Assembly: GCA_045536305.1 (NCBI GenBank)
Contig: JAZSNH010000095.1
Location: 1-15,897, forward strand
From: JAISGQ01 sp045536305
GTDB taxonomy: Bacteria > Bacillota > Clostridia > Oscillospirales > Acutalibacteraceae
Direction: 5' to 3'
DNA: 15,897 nt
This document shows, piece after piece, positions 6,086 to 13,041 of this stretch. Position 1 is the first letter of the stretch, and each line of letters starts with the position of its first letter. The position numbers and the translations under genes were made by a program. Below the pieces are notes generated by a model. It saw only the letters and a program-made list of their open reading frames with translations, was not told the origin of the DNA and did no database searches.

Positions 6086-6760
6086 ATGATAAAGATACTG
6101 TTGGTTGAGGACGACAAGGACATAGTCGAAAATCTTACCGAGTTTCTGTCTGGCGAGGGCTATACGGTAAAGAGCGCTTCGGGACAGACCGATGCTCTTC
6201 GGCTTATGGAAAACGAGCCATTTGACCTTGCTCTTCTTGACATTTCTCTGTCCGAGGGCAACGGCTTTTCTGCGTGCAGGGCGATAAAATCGGAATACGA
6301 TATACCCGTTATCTTCCTTACCGCTTCGGGAGATGAATACAGCACCGTCACAGGCTTTGAGCTCGGTGCCGATGATTACATAGCAAAACCGTTTCGCCCA
6401 AGGGAGCTTGTAACAAGGATAAAAAATATTATAAGACTCACAGGCGGTGCAGGCTCTGCCGTTCGGCTCGGCGAGGTTACGGTCGATACTGTAAAGGGTA
6501 CCGCAAGCAAAAACGGCAAGGATCTGTATCTCTCGGCACTTGAATATCGTCTGCTGCTTGTTTTTATCAATAACAGAGGCTCTGTTCTTTCCCGCACACA
6601 GCTTCTTGAGGCTATCTGGGACATCGCAGGAGATTTTGTCAACGACAACACGCTGACTGTTTATATCAAGCGGCTGAGAGAAAAAATAGAAAACGACCCT
6701 CAGAACCCTGAAATCATAAAGACCGTGCGAGGGCTCGGATATAAGGTTGATGCACAATGA
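6086..6760 (+). CDS. OmpR/PhoB-family response regulator
   Basis: A cytosolic DNA-binding regulator of 224 residues phosphorylated by the adjacent kinase. The receiver domain spans about 1-118 with acidic pocket E8/D9/D10, phosphoacceptor D52 (LALLDISL), switch T79 and K101 in DYIAKPF. The winged-helix output domain covers about 125-222, ending RVGLGYK-like (TVRGLGYKVD). The ATG start is preceded by AGGAAGG at about 6071-6077. It overlaps the kinase start by ATGA, indicating coupled translation. The likely targets are the ABC genes immediately downstream and possibly its own promoter. The family is certain; the specific signal is unknown. Confidence 0.96.
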   Translation: MIKILLVEDDKDIVENLTEFLSGEGYTVKSASGQTDALRLMENEPFDLALLDISLSEGNGFSACRAIKSEYDIPVIFLTASGDEYSTVTGFELGADDYIAKPFRPRELVTRIKNIIRLTGGAGSAVRLGEVTVDTVKGTASKNGKDLYLSALEYRLLLVFINNRGSVLSRTQLLEAIWDIAGDFVNDNTLTVYIKRLREKIENDPQNPEIIKTVRGLGYKVDAQ

Positions 6761-7761
6761 AATTTTTACGCAATTCGGAAGTCAAACGGGGCTTATTGAT
6801 AATTTGCGGAATATCCGCTCTTGCAGTTACAGGCGCATTTGTCTGGGACAATCGCTTCGGTGTGTTCTCTCTCGCGCTGTGTGCTGTGCTCACAGCGGTG
6901 CATGCCATAATCACATACAGACGATATAAGAGATTATACGAGCTTTCGGCGGATATCGACCGTATACTTCACGGCGGCAGCGAAAATATTTCACTGAACA
7001 GATACGCCGAGGGTGAGCTTGGTGTTCTGCAAAGCGAAATCTTTAAAATGACCGTGCGTCTGCGCGAGCATAAGCAGCAGCTTATAAACGACAAGATATT
7101 CCTTGCCGATTCGATTGCAGATATTTCTCACCAGATAAGAACACCGCTGACCTCCATAAATCTGCTGACACAGATGCTTTCCAAAAAGGATATTCCGGAA
7201 GAAAAGAGAATAAGGCTTGTCCGTGAGCTTTCGGGACTTTTAAGACGAATAGACTGGCTTATTACCGCACTGCTTAAAATATCAAAGCTTGATGCGGGAA
7301 CGGTGCAGTTTAAAAGCGAGACTGTCGCCTGGTCGAAGCTGATAGACACCGCCGTCTCTCCCCTGCTTGTGCCTATTGAGCTTCGTGAGCAAACCCTGAC
7401 AATCATCGCAGAGGGTTATTTTACAGGGGATACGGCATGGACCTGTGAGGCTATAGGAAACATTTTAAAAAATTGTATGGAGCATACGCAGACGGGCGGC
7501 ATTATTAAAATTATCGCATCAGAAACCCCTCTTTATTCCGAGATAACAATATCTGACAACGGCGAAGGAATAGATCATGACGATCTTCCTCATATCTTCG
7601 AGCGGTTTTATAAAGGAAAAAATTCCGACGGCAGCAGCTTTGGCATAGGACTTGCACTTTCGCGAATGATAATCACCGCCCAGAACGGTACGATCAAGGC
7701 AGAAAATATACCTGCAGGCGGCGCAGTCTTTACGGTCAGGTTTTACAAGGGAACCGTGTAG
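6757..7761 (+). CDS. Short-loop sensor histidine kinase
   Basis: A membrane sensor kinase of 334 residues. Two hydrophobic helices at about 12-30 and 35-54 are joined by only a handful of residues, so there is no extracellular sensor domain; this is the intramembrane-sensing layout of BceS-like kinases that respond through an ABC transporter. Then follow a HAMP-like linker, the H-box with phosphorylated H125 (ADISHQIRTPL), the N-box (AIGNILKNCMEHT), G1 (ISDNGEGID), F-box (PHIFERFYKGK) and G2 (GIGLALS). The ATG overlaps the response-regulator stop; AAGG inside the preceding gene serves as ribosome site. The downstream ATPase/permease pair fits a peptide-sensing and detoxification module, though the ligand is not known. 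Confidence 0.94.
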   Translation: MKFLRNSEVKRGLLIICGISALAVTGAFVWDNRFGVFSLALCAVLTAVHAIITYRRYKRLYELSADIDRILHGGSENISLNRYAEGELGVLQSEIFKMTVRLREHKQQLINDKIFLADSIADISHQIRTPLTSINLLTQMLSKKDIPEEKRIRLVRELSGLLRRIDWLITALLKISKLDAGTVQFKSETVAWSKLIDTAVSPLLVPIELREQTLTIIAEGYFTGDTAWTCEAIGNILKNCMEHTQTGGIIKIIASETPLYSEITISDNGEGIDHDDLPHIFERFYKGKNSDGSSFGIGLALSRMIITAQNGTIKAENIPAGGAVFTVRFYKGTV

Positions 7762-7780
7762 CACACGGCTCCCTTGATTT
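7747..7780 (+). terminator. Hairpin overlapping the kinase stop codon
   Basis: A 13-position stem with one A·C mismatch (7747-7759 with 7763-7775) and a 3-base loop contains the TAG stop codon of the kinase at 7759-7761. It is followed only by GATTT, a weak T-tract. It could act as a partial terminator or attenuator that uncouples the two-component genes from the ABC genes. Confidence 0.5.
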
Positions 7781-7781
7781 G

Positions 7782-7838
7782 CTAAAGTGACGTTTTTGTT
7801 ATTTTAGAGTCACCGTGCTGTAATTTTAACGATATAAA
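7782..7838 (+). promoter_or_regulatory. Candidate regulated promoter of the ABC pair
   Basis: TATAAA at 7833-7838 is a plausible -10 box about 35 bases before the ATPase start, but no good -35 hexamer lies 17 bases upstream. Instead CTAAAGTGAC at 7782-7791 and TTAGAGTCAC at 7804-7813 match at 7 of 10 positions, 22 bases apart, the second ending over the -35 position. GTGAC and GTCAC within them also form an inverted pair. A poor -35 with repeats over it is what an activator-dependent promoter looks like; the upstream response regulator is the obvious candidate. Confidence 0.35.
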
Positions 7839-7872
7839 ATGAGCTCGCAATCAACGAAAAGGAGAAATCATT

Positions 7873-8556
7873 ATGGAAATACTGAGAGTCGAAAACCTTT
7901 GCAAAACCTATGGCAAGGGCGAAAATCAGGTAAAGGCGCTTGACGGCGTTTCTTTTTCGGTAAATAAGGGCGAGTTTATTGCAATTATAGGCCCCTCCGG
8001 TTCGGGCAAATCAACACTTCTGCATATTTTGGGCGGTGTTGACAAGCCGACAGACGGAAAGGTTTATATGGACGGCTGTGACGTATATGCTCAGAACGAT
8101 GAACAGCTTGCTATTTTCCGCCGCAGACAGGTCGGGCTTATCTATCAGTTCTATAATCTTATACCTGTTCTCAATGTCACCGAAAACATCGTATTGCCTG
8201 TGCTTATGGATGGACAGAAGGTAAACAAGGACCGTCTTGGAGAGCTTATAAACACCTTAAAGCTCGGCGGAAGAGAAAACCACCTGCCCAATCAGCTATC
8301 AGGCGGTCAGCAGCAGAGGGTTTCGATCGGCAGAGCTTTGATGAATGCTCCTGCAGTTGTGCTGGCAGACGAGCCTACAGGCAACCTTGACTCAACAAAC
8401 AGTCAGGAAATAGTTGAACTTCTGAAGATGTCCAACAAAAAGTATAATCAGACCCTTATAATCATAACACACGATGAAAATATCGCCCTGCAGGCAGACC
8501 GCATCATTGCTATTGAGGACGGAAAAATCACCCGTGACGAGGTGATACGCAAATGA
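7873..8556 (+). CDS. ABC transporter ATP-binding protein (LolD/MacB/BceA type)
   Basis: The cytoplasmic ATPase (227 residues) that powers the FtsX-type permease encoded next. All motifs are intact: Walker A GPSGSGKST at 40-48, Q-loop Q92, signature LSGGQ at 142-146, Walker B AVVLADEP with catalytic E167, D-loop NLD at 171-173 and switch H200. The short length and NLDS D-loop are typical of the antimicrobial-peptide/lipoprotein group. The ATG is preceded by AAAAGGAG at 7857-7864. The stop overlaps the permease start by ATGA, with GAGGTGA inside this gene serving the permease. It forms a transport pair with the next gene and a sensing module with the previous two. Confidence 0.96.
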   Translation: MEILRVENLCKTYGKGENQVKALDGVSFSVNKGEFIAIIGPSGSGKSTLLHILGGVDKPTDGKVYMDGCDVYAQNDEQLAIFRRRQVGLIYQFYNLIPVLNVTENIVLPVLMDGQKVNKDRLGELINTLKLGGRENHLPNQLSGGQQQRVSIGRALMNAPAVVLADEPTGNLDSTNSQEIVELLKMSNKKYNQTLIIITHDENIALQADRIIAIEDGKITRDEVIRK

Positions 8557-11264
8557 ATATTTTCAACAAGGTGACCTTAAAATCTTTGCAAAAGAATAAG
8601 ACGCGCACTATTGTCACCATTATAGGAATAATTCTTTCTGCGGCAATGATATGCGCGGTGACGACCTTTACAAGCAGCATGCAGAATTTTGTTCTGCAAA
8701 CGGCTGTTTTTTATGACGGAGCATGGCACGGCAGAGGCATCAACACCGATAAATCGACATTTGAAAAGGTCGATTCGTCAAAGGAAACAGACGATGCTGT
8801 GTATGTAAAGCAGCTTGGATATGCGGTTCTTGAGGACTGTCAGAACGAATTTAAACCTTATCTTTATCTCCTCGGTGCAGATGAAGACATCGGAGAAATG
8901 ATACCTGTTCATATCATTCACGGCCGATATCCTCAGAATGATAACGAAATTTTACTTCCCGATCACATTTTTTCAAACGGTAATCTTAAGTTTAATATTG
9001 GCGATACTCTCACCCTTGATATCGGAGAGCGTATGTGCGACGGATTTAAAATGACACAGGAGAGTCCCTGCTACAGCTACGACCGAAACGGAAACGAAGT
9101 GCTCGACGAAGAAACAATAGCGGTAAGAGAAACGAAAACCTTCACCGTTGTCGGCTTTTACAGCCGCACAAGCATTGTGATCGAGCCCATTACCGCTCCC
9201 GGCTACACTGCCTTTACCGCCGACACCGTATTGAGCGATGACAGCGTGTGCGATGTTTATTTCACAATGAAGGACAGTGAAAAGGTGTATTCCTTCATCA
9301 GTGAAATGAAGCTTGAGGGCGGCTGGAACACCGATGTTCTCATGTATCAGGGCACCACACGTTTTGACAGCTTCGAAAAGATGCTATACAGCCTTGCGGC
9401 TATTGTTACGCTGCTTATAATGTTCGGATCGGTTTCGCTTATTTATAATGCCTTTGCAATTTCCGTTTCCGAAAGGACAAAGCAGTTCGGACTGCTCTCT
9501 TCTGTGGGAGCAACAAAAAAACAGCTTCGCAGAATGGTTATTTTCGAGGCGCTGGCTGTAAGCACTGTGGGCATTCCGCTCGGTATCGGCGCAGGTATCG
9601 GCGGAATCGGCATAACTCTTCATTTTCTGGGCGATAAATTTTCATCGTTCGGCGTTTCCTCTGTGCCTCTGACACTCAGCGTTTCTCCCCTGTCTGTCGT
9701 CATTGCGGCAGTGGTCGCACTGATTACTGTTCTTATTTCTGCCTGGATACCATCAAAAAGGGCTACGAGAATATCCGCTGTTGAGGCGATAAGACAAAGC
9801 CGCGATATCAGCACAAAGAACAGACAGGTTCGAACCTCGCGTCTTACCTACAGGCTGTTCGGACTTCCCGGCGTCCTTGCAAACAAGCATTACAAGCGCA
9901 GCAAAAAGAAATATAGAGCAACTATCCTCAGCCTTTTTATGAGCATAGTTCTGTTTATTTCCGCTTCTGCCTTTACCGATTATCTTATGAAATCGGTAAA
10001 CGGAGGGCTTGGCGGTGAAAATTTTGATCTGGTCATTTATGCGGACTCAGAGTATTTTGAAAATTTGACCCCCGACGAGCTTCTGAGCAAAATAAGATCA
10101 TCAAATGCCGTTACAAGCGCGGCATATTCTGATTCCTTTTATATCAGCGCCGACATAAGCCGTGACTCTCTGACGGAAAGAGGCCTGCATATAATCGATA
10201 ATTATTTTTATGCGGACGATGCGAAAAGAACGGACAATACACCTATCCCTGCTTATCTCACCATTATTGACGACGAGTCCTTTAAAGACATTTTAAAGCA
10301 ATGCGGTCTGCGAGAAGAAGAGTTTATGGATGCGGAAAATCCTCTTGCAGTGGTGATCGACGGCAGTGTTTCCTTCAATGATGAAAAAGGAAAGTACGAA
10401 GCTGTAAAATATCTCAATAACGACCGCTGTGAGTTTTACTGCAAAACAACACGGAATATAGACGGATATTACACCTACGGTGAGATCGTCGCCGAAGACG
10501 GCAGAGAAATGCTCCGATATGCAAAAATCAGCGATGCGGATTACGCGTACAGCGAATATCTCGATGTGCCGATCGAAGAAGCATATACATTATACACACT
10601 GAAAACAGGAAAGGTCATTCATGAAAGCCTTGTCAACATGCGCGTCGGCAGCGATAGGGTCAATCTTGTATATCCCATAAGCCTTTTCGAATCTGTTTTT
10701 CCGGAATATCGTGAGCTTGATCTTACCTATTTTATTTCCTCCGAGGATCACACCGAGAGCTTTGAAGCTATAAAAGCATTGTTTATTGAAAACGGCATCA
10801 ATAGCGGCAATCTCGTTAATTACGCCGAGCAGGAAGAAATGAGCAGGAATATCGTACTGATAATCAAGGTGTTTTCCTACGGCTTCATTATTCTGATCTC
10901 TCTTATTGCATCGGCTAATGTCTTCAACACCATTTCAACAAACATAAGCCTGCGCCGCAGAGAATTTGCAATGCTTAAATCCGTTGGCATGGCATCGAAG
11001 GATTTCAATAAGATGATGAACTTTGAATGTCTGCTTTACGGCACAAGGGCTCTGCTTTACGGACTGCCCGTTTCAATCGTTATGACCTATTTTATCTGGC
11101 TTGCAACAAACGAAGGCTACGAAACTGCATTCACTTTGCCGTGGACAGCAATCATAATTGCTGTGTTCAGTGTTTTTGCAGTCGTATCTGCAACAATGAT
11201 GTACGCAATGAGCAGGATAAAAAAGGATAATCCCATCGACGCTCTGAAAAACGAAAATCTGTAA
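8553..11264 (+). CDS. Large FtsX-type ABC transporter permease
   Basis: A membrane protein of 903 residues with eight predicted helices in two halves. Helix 1 lies at about 20-40, an extracellular domain at 41-275, helices 2-4 at about 280-303, 328-358 and 376-399, helix 5 at about 455-476, a second extracellular domain of nearly 300 residues, and helices 6-8 in the last 130 residues. Each half carries an FtsX coupling segment: SERTKQFGLLSSVGATKKQ near 306-324 and LRRREFAMLKSVGMASKDF near the C-terminus. BceB-type permeases are about 650 residues with one large extracellular domain; this one has two. The family belongs to the type VII mechanotransmission ABC group. Likely roles are antimicrobial-peptide resistance or signalling, or export of a lipid-linked substrate. 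The start is set by the 4-base overlap and GAGGTGA at 8539-8545. Confidence 0.93.
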   Translation: MNIFNKVTLKSLQKNKTRTIVTIIGIILSAAMICAVTTFTSSMQNFVLQTAVFYDGAWHGRGINTDKSTFEKVDSSKETDDAVYVKQLGYAVLEDCQNEFKPYLYLLGADEDIGEMIPVHIIHGRYPQNDNEILLPDHIFSNGNLKFNIGDTLTLDIGERMCDGFKMTQESPCYSYDRNGNEVLDEETIAVRETKTFTVVGFYSRTSIVIEPITAPGYTAFTADTVLSDDSVCDVYFTMKDSEKVYSFISEMKLEGGWNTDVLMYQGTTRFDSFEKMLYSLAAIVTLLIMFGSVSLIYNAFAISVSERTKQFGLLSSVGATKKQLRRMVIFEALAVSTVGIPLGIGAGIGGIGITLHFLGDKFSSFGVSSVPLTLSVSPLSVVIAAVVALITVLISAWIPSKRATRISAVEAIRQSRDISTKNRQVRTSRLTYRLFGLPGVLANKHYKRSKKKYRATILSLFMSIVLFISASAFTDYLMKSVNGGLGGENFDLVIYADSEYFENLTPDELLSKIRSSNAVTSAAYSDSFYISADISRDSLTERGLHIIDNYFYADDAKRTDNTPIPAYLTIIDDESFKDILKQCGLREEEFMDAENPLAVVIDGSVSFNDEKGKYEAVKYLNNDRCEFYCKTTRNIDGYYTYGEIVAEDGREMLRYAKISDADYAYSEYLDVPIEEAYTLYTLKTGKVIHESLVNMRVGSDRVNLVYPISLFESVFPEYRELDLTYFISSEDHTESFEAIKALFIENGINSGNLVNYAEQEEMSRNIVLIIKVFSYGFIILISLIASANVFNTISTNISLRRREFAMLKSVGMASKDFNKMMNFECLLYGTRALLYGLPVSIVMTYFIWLATNEGYETAFTLPWTAIIIAVFSVFAVVSATMMYAMSRIKKDNPIDALKNENL

Positions 11265-11291
11265 TTTTAAGATATATTCTTTTTAGCAGGC

Positions 11292-11350
11292 AAAGCAGCC
11301 GCCGAATATTGCGTAAATTGATCGCAATATCAGGCGGCTGCTTTTGTTTT
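11292..11350 (+). terminator. Long terminator after the ABC permease gene
   Basis: A two-part stem pairs 11292-11303 with 11333-11344 (12 bp) and 11306-11313 with 11323-11330 (8 bp), with a GA/CA internal loop between them and a 9-base apical loop. TTTTGTTTTTT follows. It ends the four-gene plus-strand module. The minus-strand exit lacks a T run, so it is a weaker stop for the convergent leucine-rich-repeat gene. Confidence 0.9.
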
Positions 11351-11382
11351 TTCTGTTTTGTTTACCTTTTTTTAATTATTCG

Positions 11383-13041
11383 TCAGTTGTCCTCTGACTG
11401 ATTTGTGTTCACTTCCTGCACATCAAACAAAATCTCTATTTCATCAAAAATTGATGTATTTTCCAAGGTTCCCATCAATTTATTCCACTGACTTTCTGTT
11501 CCGCTGAAATAAATTTTCTCAAGTGCAGGACATTCGAGAAATACATCTTCACCCAGAGCAATCTGCGGATTCTTTATATAAACCTCGGCAAGCGATTCGC
11601 ATCCGTTGAAAGCTCTTTCCCCAATGACGGTCACTGACTTAGGAATTGTTATCTCCGTAAGACCCGATGATTGGAATGAGCGGGCATCAATAATAAGTAT
11701 ACTGTCCGGCAGGGTGATTCTGTTCAGTTCGAAAGCTCCTCTGAATGCTCGATTATAAATTGCAGCAACCCCATCAGGCACAGTATATTCTCCGCTGCGT
11801 GCAAGAGGGTAAGCAAATAGAACTGTCATATCCTTTGTGTACATAACTCCGTTTTTAGCAGTGAAATATTCATTTTCAGGATCCACAGTTATTTCTCGCA
11901 AAGCAAGGCAGGTGGCAAAACAGCTTTCACCGACAGACGATACTGTGCTTGAAAAATGAATAGTCTCAAGTGATCTGCAGCCGGCAAATGCAGATTCACC
12001 AAGCGTTTTAACGCCTTCCGGCAAAATCAGATTCTTAAGTTTTTCGCAAGAATCAAATGCATTGTCTTTGATTTCACGAAGTGATGACGGAAGGTCAATG
12101 TTCTCAATTGATGATTTATAAAATGCTCTTACTCCAATTTTGCTGATGCTGCCTTTTATTTCCACTTCTTCAAGAGAACTGCAATATGCAAATGTTCCCT
12201 GCGGAACAGAATTTATTCTCTCTCCGATAACGACCCTTCTCAATGACTCACAATGTTCAAAAACATCTTCTTCCATTGTAATCACATAATCGGGGATTTC
12301 AACCTCTTCAAGTGATGTGCAATAGCCAAATGCACTTTCACATACTTTAGATACAGTTATAGGAATATTGATATTCTTTAGATTTTCGCATTTGTAGAAT
12401 GCTCCGTCACCTATAATCGACAGCCCGTGAGGAAGCTCAATATCTGTCAGTGAAACGCATCTCCCGAAGGCTCTTGCTCCGATGTATTTCAATTTAGAGG
12501 GTAGATTGACATTATTCAGAGATACACACCCATTGAACACATCTGCGCCGATTTCAACACAGGATTCCGGCAATGTTACCGAGGTTATATCCTTGTTGTT
12601 CATAAACACAAAATTGTCAAGGCCAAACACCGTATAGTCTCCAATGGTGTCGGGTATTGATACTTCTGTATCAATACCAATATATTTACTCAAATATGCC
12701 CCGCATTCGGGATGAACTCTGTATTTGTAGTCGCCGTCAGTATATTCGGTTTCTCCAATACCTACAAAATGCAGCACATAATTCGGAGTGTATTTATCCT
12801 CCAAAAGCTCACTCTCAATCAGCCAATTCTCCAAACCGTCCCATTCATACTGCGGCTCAACAGGCTCAGGCTGAAAGTATGTCACTGCATCTTCATACGA
12901 AACAGTCATTCTTTCGGAATCATCTGACACTTCGCTCATCGATACAAGCATGATAACAGAAGTGATTATAAGGCAACCAATGAGAATTGCCGCAGAAAAA
13001 CATATACTGATTATCAAAGCAAGCTTTTTGCTTTTCTTCAT
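11383..13041 (-). CDS. BspA-like leucine-rich-repeat surface protein
   Basis: A cell-surface protein of 552 residues. A basic N-terminus and one long hydrophobic segment (about 7-33) act as signal anchor; LIGC at 20-23 also matches a lipobox, but the hydrophobic stretch continues past it. After a roughly 90-residue linker come about a dozen LRR_5-type repeats of about 23 residues (pattern I-xx-xAFxxCxSLxxIxLPxx), from about 140 to 520, broken once near 385-420 by the insertion YFTAKNGVMYTKDMTVLFAYP, typical of this family. Such repeats mediate binding to host or bacterial surfaces in known BspA proteins. ATG is supported by AAGGGTGG at 13048-13055 and overlaps the lipoprotein stop as ATGA, so the two are made together. 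The ligand is unknown. Confidence 0.9.
   Translation of the reverse strand: MKKSKKLALIISICFSAAILIGCLIITSVIMLVSMSEVSDDSERMTVSYEDAVTYFQPEPVEPQYEWDGLENWLIESELLEDKYTPNYVLHFVGIGETEYTDGDYKYRVHPECGAYLSKYIGIDTEVSIPDTIGDYTVFGLDNFVFMNNKDITSVTLPESCVEIGADVFNGCVSLNNVNLPSKLKYIGARAFGRCVSLTDIELPHGLSIIGDGAFYKCENLKNINIPITVSKVCESAFGYCTSLEEVEIPDYVITMEEDVFEHCESLRRVVIGERINSVPQGTFAYCSSLEEVEIKGSISKIGVRAFYKSSIENIDLPSSLREIKDNAFDSCEKLKNLILPEGVKTLGESAFAGCRSLETIHFSSTVSSVGESCFATCLALREITVDPENEYFTAKNGVMYTKDMTVLFAYPLARSGEYTVPDGVAAIYNRAFRGAFELNRITLPDSILIIDARSFQSSGLTEITIPKSVTVIGERAFNGCESLAEVYIKNPQIALGEDVFLECPALEKIYFSGTESQWNKLMGTLENTSIFDEIEILFDVQEVNTNQSEDN

Noticed and set aside
6065..6757. 230-codon minus-strand frame opposite the response regulator
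   Set aside because: It mirrors a certain gene along its whole length, has no recognisable motifs and no ribosome site; antisense openness follows from the codon use of the real gene.
11383..13041. CRISPR or tandem DNA repeat inside the LRR gene
   Set aside because: The periodicity is at the protein level (about 23 residues); the DNA copies are too diverged to form a nucleotide repeat array.
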